A DNA stretch of 64,000 nt from Aquanectria penicillioides (lineage: Eukaryota; Ascomycota; Sordariomycetes; Hypocreales; Nectriaceae): NCBI GenBank assembly GCA_003415625.1, contig PYIU01000004.1:3720001-3784000 (forward strand), in the 5' to 3' direction. Every line of letters starts with the position of its first letter. Position 1 is the first letter of the stretch. Below the pieces are notes generated by a model. It was not told where the DNA came from, searched no databases, and was given only the letters and a program-made list of their open reading frames with translations. Made by a program: the position numbers and the translations under genes. Positions 45,701 through 56,476 of this stretch are shown here, in pieces.

Positions 45701-46114
45701 AAGAACGATCAACACCAGGCAAAAGCGGAAATTCGTCATAGAATATGGCAAGCATTTCAGAATGGAATCACGCACCAGTGGTATCGTAATTCCCCTCATG
45801 CCAATAATGAAGAAGACTTTGAATGGGGGCTGCCCCTGCTACAAGTTTTAAGAAGTGGTATGACCAACCAGAAACTCGCACCGCCTGGGGAGGTTTTTAC
45901 TGTTGAGAGCCAGCGGGTTTTGCGGCGCGATGCGTTTCTGCTCCCTGAAGAAGACCACATTGGCAAACCGGCACAGCGGATCGTTTTGAAGTACATAAAG
46001 GATGTGGAAGCTCGGTTCCAGGAAATGAGATTTGGAGCGAGTATGCTCATGGACCACAGTCCAGCGAGGTACGAAGAGGTATTGGACAGGCTACAAATGG
46101 GCGTGGTTGAATAA
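42722..46114 (+). CDS. class 3 lipase, diacylglycerol lipase-like
   Basis: An uninterrupted frame of 1130 residues. The N-terminal 230 residues include moderately hydrophobic Ala/Ser/Leu stretches (about 27-50 and 115-140) that may bind membrane. A disordered Lys/Arg/Ser/Pro-rich region runs to about 690. The alpha/beta-hydrolase domain fills about 750-1120. The nucleophile elbow GHSLGG is at 885-890 (Ser887), and Asp973 lies in HGNDVVPYLS. His1112 in MDHSPARYEEVL matches the DHSP-type catalytic His of sn-1 diacylglycerol lipases. The family releases monoacylglycerol and fatty acid from diacylglycerol. The size and the disordered insert before the catalytic domain are common in fungal members. 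Substrate is inferred. Confidence 0.85.
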   Translation: MDNCNAPPVPDVSPSQPGPTLLPTPMAQAVSIATRSTCLAIRLGSAAGSYGLGAARFTTLSSLELARSMVESVLSRAGRETLSRSRSELAILDTESVIDRSLENLYHAMTQVVFWTSAGFHLTNTTISLASNVSQLLLSSLDQLLGSTDSSRAIASIITLIRREFRDPATGFQGEPIGVVDLTLGLCAFAYLQRWCWRIAEEECRRQEHEEIIWDVVVLDDGERVDVQAHTTKASYLQPNSSNGASGVKHPVLSPGNHTPLEEEEEAVLGLLKDQIADSLPPKTMISISNSISATQTITIDIEGPRPRSLPTLPGAEVVETKVSRAPQSVRSRGRINDRGGSSYRVEYKLERTRVGKTAFQTSNLQKPNAAETSRTEELPKKAPPQEPSRIPKRALQPNPTLLPGNRTATKKGNVERQSRVSIQETTRTGARSNQEKISKKPKISYIGTHPAPPNNQKPPEREANQKRPRVPLDSAPSRSKNELLRESSTVARKMLPKRRTDPTIAGRNLEKKGTFKQVLREGSQSFSNIWHKDSTSGDAKQNSRWKELGGKRAFLSSSNPELPAPTKESHTEKTTPSPNNELESPALIPRSSSQASYISIQEYRRDSIVSQTDRCSIQSTISSRPNSPSASRLEPTADSSLTSPWHDSNGASTKRPLSVVSHCRVISDVPSLYSLASNDSQSSLVLASYYQKSAYNAADALSILRREGEVDGIFPRAHVLRNITRYMRFSSASYGSNFLKFMGISKEMPILRAWDGLHSDVRHFVHHTESDSNNLLLASFVDPEGGTDSSGSTGTGVPLVHYISLDHYGRAVVLACRGTLGFEDVLADLTCDYDVLTWRGRGYKVHKGVHASARRLLFGGDGRVLATLREALVEFPEYGLVLCGHSLGGAVTALLGVMLSEPNPTGTGFVTASDSHRQFENDRISGNIRTGYPRLPPRRPIHVYAYGPPGTMSTSLRKRTRGLITSIVHGNDVVPYLSLGALRDSQAVALAFKNDQHQAKAEIRHRIWQAFQNGITHQWYRNSPHANNEEDFEWGLPLLQVLRSGMTNQKLAPPGEVFTVESQRVLRRDAFLLPEEDHIGKPAQRIVLKYIKDVEARFQEMRFGASMLMDHSPARYEEVLDRLQMGVVE

Positions 46115-46281
46115 GGACACAAAATTGACAGCCCATTTCATGATACGGAGCGCAACAGAGGGGCAATTGGACAAGTGGCGGCGGAAACAAGAACGCATTT
46201 TAAAACACAGTGCAAGGCTATGTACCGTTATTTTATATTGTTTCAATTCAAAACATCACATTCATCGTCGTAAACCACGTG

Positions 46282-47265
46282 TTAGTTAGCCGTCGTGGTG
46301 ATGATTTTGCCATCCTCATCATAAAAGATCTCCTTTGCCTTGACAGACCTCAAGTGGTCGACACCCTTGCTTAATTCACAGTCATGATAGAACAAGTATG
46401 TTTTGTCCTGAAATTCGATAATTGAATGATGCGTCGTCCAGCCAAGGACTGGTTCCAAAATCCGGCCCCCATAAGTGAATGGCCCAAGGGGACTCTTACC
46501 CGTAGCATAGCACAAGAAGTGTGTGTCGCCGGTTGAATAAGAGAAGTAGTACGTGCTTGCTCTTTTGTGCACCCACGCGGCTTCGAAGAAGCGCCGGTCA
46601 TGGTCGTCACCCAAGATCGGCTTTCCTGACTCCGGGGCTCGAATTATGAGCTCTTGAACCTGGCCTGAGAATTGGCGCATGTCGGAGCTCAGTCTGGCAA
46701 CACGCGGGCCTTGGGCGCTCACACCCTCGCCGCTAACTTCTTGTGGACCCTGCCAAGATTCGTCGAAGTTGTCGTTGCCTTTTTGATAGCACTGCAGCTG
46801 GCCGCCCCAGAGACCGCCAAAGTAGAGATAGGCCTGGCCATCGTCGTCGACGAATGAGGCTGGGTCTATGCTGTAGCTGCCCTTGATGGGCTCGGGATCG
46901 GGGGTGAAAGGCCCTTCGGGTCTTTCCCCTATCGCGACACCAATGCGGAAGATGCCTTGCTTGTCCCGGGCTGGGAAATAAAGATAGTATTTTCCATCTT
47001 TCTCGGCAGCGTCGGGAGCCCATAGTTGCTTCGAAACCCAAGGGACATCCTCCGCCCGGAGCACGACGCCGTGGTCTGTAACCTCACCAGGGGGGGTCAA
47101 ACTCTCAGTACTAAAGACATGATAATCCGCCATGTCATACTGATCGCCATTGTCGTTGAACTTGATGTCAGTCTCGCGGTCATGGGAGGGATAAATGTAC
47201 ACTTTGCCGTTGAAGACATGGGCGGAAGGATCCGCAGTGTAGATGTGAGTGATCAGAGGAGCCAT
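46282..47265 (-). CDS. glycoside hydrolase family 43 (arabinofuranosidase/xylosidase type), no signal peptide
   Basis: A single exon of 327 residues starting MAPLITHIYTADPSAHVF. The three GH43 acidic residues are present: Asp12 (TADPSA, catalytic base), Asp134 (YSIDPASF, pKa modulator) and Glu228 (FFEAAWVHK, acid), on a five-bladed beta-propeller scaffold. There is no secretion signal at this ATG. An in-frame ATG at 47436 would add 57 residues without making a clear signal peptide. The family acts on arabinan, arabinoxylan or xylo-oligomers. Lack of export suggests intracellular cleavage of imported oligosaccharides. It is convergent with the lipase gene and within 10 kb of the sugar oxidoreductases. 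Confidence 0.87.
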   Translation of the reverse strand: MAPLITHIYTADPSAHVFNGKVYIYPSHDRETDIKFNDNGDQYDMADYHVFSTESLTPPGEVTDHGVVLRAEDVPWVSKQLWAPDAAEKDGKYYLYFPARDKQGIFRIGVAIGERPEGPFTPDPEPIKGSYSIDPASFVDDDGQAYLYFGGLWGGQLQCYQKGNDNFDESWQGPQEVSGEGVSAQGPRVARLSSDMRQFSGQVQELIIRAPESGKPILGDDHDRRFFEAAWVHKRASTYYFSYSTGDTHFLCYATGKSPLGPFTYGGRILEPVLGWTTHHSIIEFQDKTYLFYHDCELSKGVDHLRSVKAKEIFYDEDGKIITTTAN

Positions 47266-47926
47266 TTTGACTGATGCGTTGAGCTTTGAGCAGTTGAGGT
47301 GACGCCGAGGGACTGAAGACCATCTAAACATCAGAAGAAACCCCCAACTAATATACGTCTCAGCCAAGCGAAGCCCCGCGATGATCATTCTATGTATGAT
47401 GCTTAACGTCTCACAATCATGATCTCCACAGCACAACAGCCGTCGTCCAATTTATCCAGAGGACTCCCAGCAATTTACCCGGCCGTCGCCCCAATCAGTT
47501 GGGGGATGGCACAGGAACAAAAAGGTTATGCTTTGGAAGGCTGACATTGACGGGATTGCGGCAGAGCATTCCGACTGGGTGGACCAAATCAACAGGGCCA
47601 GGTCTCGATCCGAACCGACAGGGACACCAGCTTGTCCCAATTAAGGGGTACAATTCAGACACAAACATGTGCGGAGTACATTACATTATCGTGCTGAATT
47701 GATCATTCATGACCCAAGCAGTGCGACTAGCCAGACTTGGCTAGATCATGAGAATAGGCTATACCGGTCCCTACCTACATACCTTCTGTCATGGTCCCTC
47801 ATCTCACAGGGTAGGCAGGGGTAGTGTCCATGCAAAATTCTTTGACATCATGTGGCCTGAGCTACGAGTGTTGTCAACCACTTAGTTTAAGATCAGATAC
47901 GAGGGGAAAGCTCAATAGAAAATGAC
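47266..47926. other. intergenic
   Basis: Promoter of the GH43 gene and 3' flank of the CCDC97-like gene; no gene is seen. Confidence 0.5.
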
Positions 47927-48642
47927 TCAAAAATCTTGTATTCCAGTTTCTCCTTGCAGCTTCCGTGAGTCCCCCCAAGAGCTGGACGTGTGGTCGTCTT
48001 TTACCCAGCTCGGTTCCTCAGCATCAAACCAGGCATCCTCCGCGTCTTTCCCAATCATGGAGTCGTACTCATCATGACCATCGATAGTACTGTAGTCGAA
48101 TTCATCATCGAGGCCTCGGACAAAGCGATCCTCGAGGAAGGCGTGCCAAAGTTGCTCGCCATGCTCTTTGTGCGTTGCCTGTTGATCCCACAGGTGGTCG
48201 ACACCACCATCTTGAATCTGGCGGCCGCTTGGCTCCGCCTCGCCGTCACCGTTACAGCTGGGCTGTGGCAAGTGAGCGAGTTTCGACTCCCCACGATGGA
48301 GGGCTGCCTCCAACGTCCTCCCATAACCCTTGGCCTTTCCCTCGGCTTCCCGTTCTGCTGCCGTGTGGAAACGCTTCACGAGGCGCTCATAGAGTACAGG
48401 ATCTACCAGGTAGGACGATTGTATTAGAAAATAGCCACAATATGTGCCGACGGGAGGCATTGATACGCCAATCACATACCAGCTAGTTCATGTTCCATAT
48501 CCTGAAAGTATGACGTATTCCGTGCGAGATATTCACGACGACGATTTTGCGTCTCAATTTGGGCTACGTGGCCAGGGGATTTGGGGGCCCTTGGGACCGG
48601 CTGCTCGAGCCAGTCAGTTGGTGAATCATAGTGCTTTGACAT
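47927..48642 (-). CDS. CCDC97-like coiled-coil protein (DUF2052 family)
   Basis: Exons 48480-48642 and 47927-48402 (77-nt intron, donor GTATGT, acceptor TAG) encode 212 residues starting MSKHYDSPTDWLEQP. Features are the Arg-rich QNRRREYLARN segment, DPVLYERLVKRFHTAAERE, GYGRTLEAALHRGE, and the acidic block FLEDRFVRGLDDEFDYSTID. These match the eukaryotic CCDC97 family, whose human member associates with the SF3B part of U2 snRNP. The C-terminus is acidic (DAEDAWFDAEEPSW). The splice joins ELA to DPVLYERL in frame, which supports the two-exon model. Splicing-related function is inferred from the family. Confidence 0.8.
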
Positions 48643-49141
48643 GGTTAGTTGCAGACACCAATAGAAAAGGAAAATAGAGAAAGAAAAGAGCTTGAATGAA
48701 CAAAAGTCTTATAGTTATATTCTTGATTGTGAGTGTGGATAACCACCACATACACCATCAACCTTGCTAACGGAGGGTGGGAGTTGCTACAGTGTCTTTT
48801 TAATCCATACACTGTACACGCATCTCTCAATAACCCCAACATCAACGGCCCTCTGAGAGCTCGGGTTACAGACAAGAAACCATCTCGATCGTATCTATCA
48901 ATAAGACAATTTTAACCCTTTGTATTCGGCATCTAACTATTTAGTCCCTCATGCCCTCTCGTTTGTCTCACTTAGTCAATCCAGGAGACGAGCCATCCCG
49001 AGCCCATCAAATATCGGCACTAGGAAGCTCTCCAGACGCGGATTAGTGTGAAGTCCATGATTGAATTCGAATTCGTCTAGTTTCTCCACATCGCTTCATT
49101 TCCAGTTTTCTGTCTGTCGTGGAACCGTCTTCGTTGCCGGG

Positions 49142-49342
49142 TTAGCATCGGTCTGATCTAGGTACTACAAGAGCCGAGGGCAGTGTGTTGTCGCCGACGA
49201 TAAGGCCACCAGGACGCAGAAGATGTGGTTTACTCTCAGGTCTAGAGTTTAAAAGGATAGCTTCTAAATATTTGGGGTAATCGGACTTTTGGGCGTCAAG
49301 AAAGACGATATCGAAAGGTTGAGATGGGCTATAATGGATCAA
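49142..49342 (-). pseudogene. remnant of a SAM-dependent O-methyltransferase
   Basis: A 66-codon minus-strand frame contains PFDIVFLDAQKSDYPKYLE and LLRPGGLIVGDNTL. These are the central and post-catalytic motifs of class I (COMT/CCoAOMT-like) O-methyltransferases; the Asp of FLDAQK corresponds to a metal-ligand Asp. The N-terminal SAM motif I and the C-terminal half are missing, and the frame runs into noncoding sequence on both sides. A complete enzyme would need about 220 residues. The 76-bp repeat lies about 120 bases upstream. I read it as a dead gene fragment. Confidence 0.65.
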
Positions 49343-49459
49343 CTTGCGTAGTGATACGCTACTTTTAGCCGTGCTTGTGGCGCCGAATGAAACAACATGT
49401 GTCGCAAGAGATATAGGCCACTTGTATACAGTACCTGTTGTAGGGTACCTTACACTTTA

Positions 49460-49535
49460 ATTGAACCATAGCACCTCAGCAAAATCTGGAGGTACCCCCT
49501 TGCCGAAACAAGTGGTACTTTGGGTTTTATACTTT
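49460..49535 (-). repeat. dispersed 76-bp repeat, copy 2 (inverted relative to copy 1)
   Basis: The reverse complement matches 18439-18514 at 72 of 76 positions by eye, including the hairpin-forming GTACCACTTG...CAAGGGGGTAC. Similarity ends sharply on both sides. Confidence 0.75.
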
Positions 49536-51662
49536 TAACACTTTTGCTAGTATGGCATAGTGGTCTACGCGTGACAACATGATACTCACAGCTCCAAAGC
49601 ATCCCCTTCTAATATTTCAGCATTATTCCAGCCTCGACTATTGAGTTGCTCTCTGGCAATCGTCATAGAGAGACGCTTTACCTATAGCAGCACCTACTAA
49701 ATGAGAGATGCAAGTAAGGAAGTGAGCTTCAAACAAAGATATTGTATAGTATGATCTTTTCTGAGTCCGAAGAACCCAAGAACAGCAGTCAGTCAAGTTT
49801 TCTAGAATTTTGAGCCAGTGGCTGTCAGCGCATTTGCTAACTGCTTGTCTAACGATATTGTTTAGATAGAGAGTATTGCGATTCTCTCTCATAGTTACTG
49901 TCAATAGTAACCCGCCAAACTGAGAGGGGGCGACGCAACAAGTGAAGAAGCGACCGCTAAAACAGATGCTAATGGTACGTGTTATGGTACGGAGAAGTGT
50001 CAATAGTAAATTAAGAAGGAAAAGTTCGCAAGTGAGCAGTGGTCAAGAAGGAAGAGGTAGCGGTGTTATTTAGGGTTTTTATGTCCGCTGTGTCTTCTTT
50101 ATTGATCAAGAAAACTCGGCCCAGCCGCATTTTAGCTACCTTAGATATGATAAAATCTGGAATGCAAACGTATCTGTCTACACTCTCAGGGCCATTTGAT
50201 GACCCGCACAATCGCCATCTCGGCCACACTGCCCGAGATCAAGTGGTAGAAAGGAGGAGTTCTGGAATGCGCACATCTTGGTTGCTTCGTGGGGCGGCTT
50301 GTATTAGGTAGTTCCATAAGGATCATTTGATCTCTTAGGTAACTTGTTACCGGAGGCCAGAAGGAAGTAAGAAGTGAGATACCCGAGGAAGGATGGATTC
50401 TAGATCCGCAAATGGTTATGAGACTGTCTTGACTGTTCTTCTCAGCCAAATAGTTTTAGCTCCCACCCTGTCCATACTAGATTGTCTTAGACAAGCCACT
50501 CACTGCCTCGTAATGTCAGGGAGATTCGGCAATGGCGGAATCAGGGAATCAAAATACTCATTAACGTAGGCGTCGGACATGGCCATGGAGGCATCATCAC
50601 TCAATAGCGGCATGCAGTTCGGGTCAGATGCCGACACGTGCGACGTACCGACGAGGTGGCTAAAGCATCAAGCACGAAGTCATTAAGGGGCCTTGCATGA
50701 AGAAAAGACAAGGCAGTACCTACATTCTTTAAACAGGGAAGACTTGATGTCCTTTGATTCCGGGTGATATCCCCAAGATGAACATATGGCGCACGTGATG
50801 AGAAGAGGCCGAAACATCGCAAGACCAGATAGTCCAAGTGACTTGCGGTCCAATGAGAAATCATTCCGAGGGAGCTGTCTAGACCAGAACAACGTGATGG
50901 AGGGCTCATGATAACCTCAGAAGAAGATCCTAATAGGAAAATTAAACTAGTAGGAAGTTGCGATGCCAGGGGTTATACCAGGATACGACAAGACACAGCC
51001 ATAATTGTCGAGAATTGGAGGTGCCTCTCCCCTAAGAACAAAATGACGATACCTGACCACTATAAGCCATATGCCTTTCTCCCTTAGTAGTTCCAAGTCC
51101 AAGGGGGAATTCTATGGGTCAGACAGGGGGAACAGATATATATGGGAATCTTTCTAATTGAAAGTTATGGCAGTATCACAGCCTCTCTTTTTTTAGTCTT
51201 TAGTCAACATGTTTGGTGAGCCATGATGCAAGCGAACCAGCCTGGGCTACCCCTGTCAATGCAACACCTGTGTGGTGGATGGATGGGAAGATGGCCCGCC
51301 ATGAGCTGTGCGTGTGGCTAGGCCCTGTCAGGATGCATCGTCCAGGCGCTGTGCTCGGCTTTAATTTGCAAGAACCAAGCAGCTCACAGTGTTTTGACAG
51401 CCTAGATAGGGAGGAAAGCATTGACGGTGAATGCAAATCTCTAAATTCTTACCTTCTTTTAATGCTTCGCCTTTGGCTCGTTCTCGCCCTGCCTCCAACA
51501 TCACCAACAGCATTTCGTGGCCGTCTACGTTAGCCTCGTGTGTTGCGAGGCCACATCCTATCCGCCCAGTTACTTTGCTCTACCGCCATCCCACTCCAAA
51601 AAGAAAAGAACCAAAGCTCGCCTCACCCCCGCCGTCAACAGTCACCACCGTCCACTACACCC

Positions 51663-51773
51663 ATGCTTTTGGCTGGCATTGGTATCGCTGTGTCTCGCCG
51701 TAGCTTCATCGCCATTATCCTGCCTGGTGCAAAACATCAACGAAGCGCTAGATCATCATCTAGCATCCACTAA
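51663..51773 (+). promoter_or_regulatory. possible upstream ORF in the Ssk1 leader
   Basis: An ATG at 51663 opens 36 codons and stops at 51773, 22 nt before the Ssk1 ATG and in a different frame. If the transcript starts upstream of it, it could lower Ssk1 translation. Confidence 0.4.
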
Positions 51774-51795
51774 CCCAGTGGCCTATGTCGTCCCA

Positions 51796-54432
51796 ATGGG
51801 CACCGCCGACATCGCCTCGCGCCTGAGAGCAAAGTTCTCAAGACGGCGGCACTCGGCGGCAGCATCCCTAACTTCATCGACCCAAAGCACTGCTGAGACG
51901 TCTTCACTAGGAAGCCGCCATTGGGACTGGCACCGGGGTCGGGGGCACAGCCAAAGTCATGACGGCCGAGACCGAGGTGATCTGACATCCCGCCGAGCTG
52001 GCAGCACAGCCCATCCCGCACCAGGTAGTTCAAGTCGGGACAACAATCCGCAGGACCGGAGTCTACACAAGGACGCTCAGTTGGCAGAAAAACATGAACA
52101 ACGCCGCCTGGGAGATGGTGACGATCTTACTCCTGGCAAAAGGAAGGCGCCAATGCGAGCACAATCATCAGAATCAGAAGCAAACACGACCACGACACCA
52201 GTTTCATCCAGGACAGGCACAGCAGCAGGGGTGGTCCCACCCACTAACACACTTTGTTCAGCGGCCAACACAGCGACAAATAACCAAAACAATCCGCTAA
52301 AACCACCTGGCCCCCGTGAGAGCCACGGCGGCTGGGCCCCTAATGACCGGCTGGGCAACGATCTACAATGTTCCTGGCACGGCCCGCCGCAACAACGACT
52401 TCAATCTGAACCTCCATCCCAACCCATCGCTTGCCCTTCGTCACCTCACACTCCCGAACTGTCACCCGCCTCCACACCAACGCGACCACGACCACAACCT
52501 TCCAATCCCAACCTCGATCGCATCTACGAGGATAGCTCAGCTGAGACCTCCTCGTCCCAAGCCCCGCAGTCTGATGCCGATGCCGAGATCGACTTCCGCC
52601 GCCATGACAACTCGCTAAGCCCTGACCACGCCCCCTCCATCGCGTCCACAGCTGCTGCTGTCACGACGACGACAACCGTTGGCTTTGCTACATCGCATGG
52701 GCTGTTATCGACTGGGCCTCTCCCATCTTCGTCGCCGTCGTCCTCGCCCCGTCCTCCCGCACCCCCTCGTCGCCAAAGCCTTCTCTCTAATCGCCAGTCA
52801 ACTTTGATCAAAACACTGCTGCACAACCCTGTTTCGAATGATCCTAGGGCTGAGCCATCGCTCTTGCTCCCCATCGACGCCAATATGGTGACCCGCAAGA
52901 TATGGGTAAAGCGCCCACACGCTTCCCCAACTATCATTACTATCAACGAGGACGACCTTGTCGATGACGTTCGCGATCTGATCCTTCGAAAATATGCGAA
53001 TTCTCTTGGCCGTACTTTCGACTCCCCCGACCTTAATATCCGCATCTGTCCTCGTGACCAACACAAAGAACGCCTTCTCGGCCCTGAGGAGCCCATGGGC
53101 CGCACGTTGGACGCATATTTCCCTGGGGGGCAAAGTGTCGACGAGGCCCTTGTCATTGACATTCCTCGACGCCCGCCCAAGGCGTCTCCTCGGCTGGTTG
53201 GGCATGGTAATACCACATACTACGAGGAGGGACGCCCGTCTGAGACTGGAGAAGGATACTTTCCTCCAGTCGGCTCCGTGTCCTCTCCGCATCTTCCAGT
53301 CGCAGTACCAGCACACAACAATTCCCAGGCTCCGCATTCTATCGCAGTAATTGGCACAGGCCAAATTCCTCCCATCCCATCACCAGGGGGCAATAGGTCA
53401 TCACGCTCCTATCGCGAGCGCCCCGAGCGCCCTAGGCTCGGCCGAACTCATACTTCGTCGCCCACAATTCTTGCCAACGGTCAATCTAATTCTACACCTA
53501 ACCACTCTCAGCAACACTTCAATCCTCGGCAGCCTCACAATCGAACTTTATCGAGCTCTTCAGAGGCGTCCGGTATGCCTCCTCCTGTGGCACCGCCTTT
53601 GCCAACTCCACCAGCCCCTGAACCTACTCAAGCCAGAGTCGCGACGCCTCCTCCGGCCAGGATGTCTTCTCCTCGACCTTCAGCAAACCGCACAAAGAAG
53701 GGGAAAAAGAACCCGGAACACCCAAACCTACCGCCTGGTATGCTTAATGGTGGAGTCCCTCCGATTAATGTCCTCATTGTCGAAGATAACCCAATCAACT
53801 TGAAACTCTTGGAAGCCTTCGTTAAGCGACTAAAAGTGCGTTGGCAAACTGCCATGAATGGGCGAGACGCTGTCAAGAAGTGGAGATCTGGCGGTTTCCA
53901 TCTTGTACTAATGGACATTCAACTACCAGTCATGAATGGTCTCGAGGCTACCCGAGAAATTCGACGTCTAGAAAGAGTCAACTCCATTGGCGTATTCTCA
54001 TCTGCGCCCAGCAGCAGTCTGCCTGAAGAGAATACTGACGAACTGAACGATCAGGACCGGCTTGAAAACTCTGCCCTGTTCAAGAGTCCGGTCATCATTG
54101 TAGCTTTGACGGCCAGCTCTCTCCAAAGCGATAGGCACGAAGCCTTAGCTGCTGGATGCAACGATTTCCTAACCAAGGTATGTGGCTGGGCTTGCTTTGT
54201 CGAATTGAGATGTGGAAACTAACCAGTTGCGTAGCCTGTCAATTTTGTCTGGTTAGAAAGGAAAGTTATGGAATGGGGTTGCATGCAAGCCCTCATCGAT
54301 TTTGACGGTTGGCGAAAGTGGAAGGTCATTTCTCAGGAAGCTGAGGAAGAAGAAGCTGCTAAAAAGGCCGCTGCCGCCGCTGCCAAAGTTAAGTCGAAGA
54401 AGAACAAACAATCAATGTCCAATGCGGCATGA
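51796..54432 (+). CDS. ssk1: response regulator Ssk1 of the HOG osmostress pathway
   Basis: Exons 51796-54177 and 54235-54432 (57-nt intron, donor GTATGT) encode 859 residues. The start MGTADIASRLRAKFSRRRHS fits the fungal Ssk1 N-terminus. The same frame stays open upstream but has no further ATG. Residues 30-360 are disordered. A conserved block begins MVTRKIWVKR at 364. The receiver domain spans about 656-800, with Glu663-Asp664 (IVEDNPIN), phosphoacceptor Asp707 (LMDIQLPVMNG) and Lys794 at the exon junction (FLTK|PVNF). Ssk1 takes phosphate from Ypd1; the unphosphorylated form activates the Ssk2/22 MAPKKK. A Ser-rich insertion (about 734-760) within the receiver and an Ala/Lys-rich C-terminal tail are usual for filamentous fungi. 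Confidence 0.92.
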
Positions 54433-55152
54433 TGGCTTGTTCTTCAAAATTTGGGAAGAACCCTGTAGTTCCTGAACCTAAAAGCAAGAGTACGCCTGCG
54501 GTGGTATTAAGCTCCTGTTCGATCTGCCTCAGCGCAGGCTTGTGATGTGCCGGGGTCAACTCTCCGTGCTCACGAATTCGCTTTCTTAATTTGAGGATGT
54601 GGCACTCCCAATCAACAGATCTGCTACAGCATTGGCAAATGATCCATCAAAGGGATACTGGTAAGGTGGTGAACGGTTGCATACTATCTATATATCTAAT
54701 CAGGCGTGGGATTTACGTGAGATGTATGTCGAAGCATAAGTGGTAGACCACGTATATGATGGCGGGGAAAGTTTGGAACAATACCAATTTGCGGGATTCT
54801 CTTTTAATATGCATTATATGTGCCTCTGGACTCCTTCTCCTACACTCAGGCTCCTGCTCAGCCATTTTGTACACTCAAATACTTTCAAGGTATTCAAATG
54901 CAACCTGCAACCTCTTGAAGAAAAGTTGGCCCATCAGAAGTGGGGTGGTCATTTCGCATCGGAACTCCGGGACCTTATTTTCCCGGCAATTCGAGTGAAA
55001 AAATACTCGTGCTCGATCTAACAAGACAGAATCCTCTTCTCTCCAGAATTTGCACCACGATTTGACGCTTCATTGCACCGAAACCAATTCTGCCCAATTG
55101 GTCACGAATTGTATGTAATGCAGCACTAGGCTCTGCTAGAGCTGTAACAACC
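54433..55152. other. intergenic
   Basis: 3' flank of Ssk1 and promoter of the mitoribosomal gene; no other feature is seen. Confidence 0.5.
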
Positions 55153-56300
55153 ATGCCCCCTCGAATTCGCCCTCCGTCGGTGTCGCTAGCTGGTCTCGAG
55201 GTGGCCGGGTTGGTTCCCAGGGCCACCCTTTTCAACCGCAACTTTTCGACGACACCATGCCGCGAGAAAATGAGCAAAGCTCGTCAGCGCATGTATGAGT
55301 GGCTCAAATCAAACTCTGGATCCAGCTTGGCTGAAGCTCCTTCATCTCCCAACTACCTCGGACCATTTCAAGACCAACCTTTCCCTCTGAACCCCTTATT
55401 CCGAAGTCAACCGGTCCTAGATGAGACTACAAGAGAGCTTATTTGGGAAAAGGTGACTGCGCGTGGAGAGTCCCTGAAGGTTGTGTCTGCTGAAATGGGT
55501 GTGGATGTGAGAAGAGTCGCCGCCGTAGTGCGACTGAAGGAGGTCGAAAAGCAATGGATCGTAGATGTGAGTACATATATTTCTTTGGCACTTTTCTGTT
55601 CAATTTTATTGCTGTGATGAGACTATTTATTTTATTTTTCGATTAGTCTTGAAGACATTGATAATGGTTAATCATTTATGAATCTGATGGCAAACCCTTC
55701 TATTTTACACATTTAGCCACTTATTGTCTAGGAACACATAAGCTTACCTTTCAATAGGGCAAGAAATTGGCCATCCCCTACGCCAAAGCCGTCATGAAGA
55801 TGCTCCCCAAGACCTCTTATCGAGAGGGCGAAAAGAACGACCCTCACGAGCCAGTCAACGAAGTTCATGTGCACAACCTAACAATGCAACAACTGTTCGT
55901 ACCTGTGTCAGAATCTCGACACTTTACTCGAGAGGATGCTGCTAAAGCATTCCATGAAAAAATGCTTTCAGCTGATGCTCGATCGCCTCAACCTCAGCTA
56001 ATTGAAATGGAGCGAGAAATTCTTGAAGGCGCCACTCGAGAAGAAAGTTTAGGACGCTTTAAGGAGGCTACTCAAAAGGAGGAGGATGATGTGGCACAAA
56101 AGCTCGAAGCCAAACGAAGAAATGAGCTCAAACAGAGAAAGGTTGTCAGGACGGATCGATACCAATTCCGATTCCATCCCATCAACGTTGATGATGTTGG
56201 TAGGGACGGCCGGTCTAGGAAAGGGACTGGCTGGCGGTATGGTGCACCACTTGAGGATCGCAAGCGTGGAGTGGTGAAAATACCCACTTCTGTTCCTTAA
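55153..56300 (+). CDS. mrps35: mitochondrial small-subunit ribosomal protein S35 (mS45, Bot1-like)
   Basis: Exons 55153-55566 and 55758-56300 (191-nt intron) encode 318 residues. The N-terminus (MPPRIRPPSVSLAG... FNRNFSTTPC) is Arg/Ser-rich and ends in a RNFST-type presequence cleavage region. The mature part contains LDETTRELIWEKV, VSAEMGVDVRRVAAVVRLKEVEKQW and a charged C-terminus (TDRYQFRFHPINVDDVG... GWRYGAPLEDRKRG). These match the fungal 37S S35 / Bot1 family of the mitoribosome. The splice joins WIVD to GKKLAIPYAKAV in frame. Confidence 0.85.
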
Positions 56301-56476
56301 AGTGTATTATTATGCATGTCATGTATCTCGTGGTCGGTGTTTCGTGGTCGGGACAAGGCCAGTCGTTTTCGTCGCCCAATGGCGCAACTGTAGAATAACA
56401 ATACCAAAGCCATGATGTATGTAAGTGATGTACTAATCTAAACATGTACCATCTATAAGTTAATCTATCTGGTGGC

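Larger units (their letters stand above)
48643..51662. other. 3-kb decayed intergenic region
   Basis: AT-richer than its surroundings, with only broken short frames. It holds a degraded methyltransferase fragment and one dispersed repeat copy (listed separately). The stretch 49600-50450 has fragmented minus-strand frames that I could not assign. Confidence 0.5.

Noticed and set aside
49600..50450. Minus-strand frames that might be a decayed transposase or transcription factor
   Set aside because: No catalytic or zinc motif could be recognised and the frames are short and broken.
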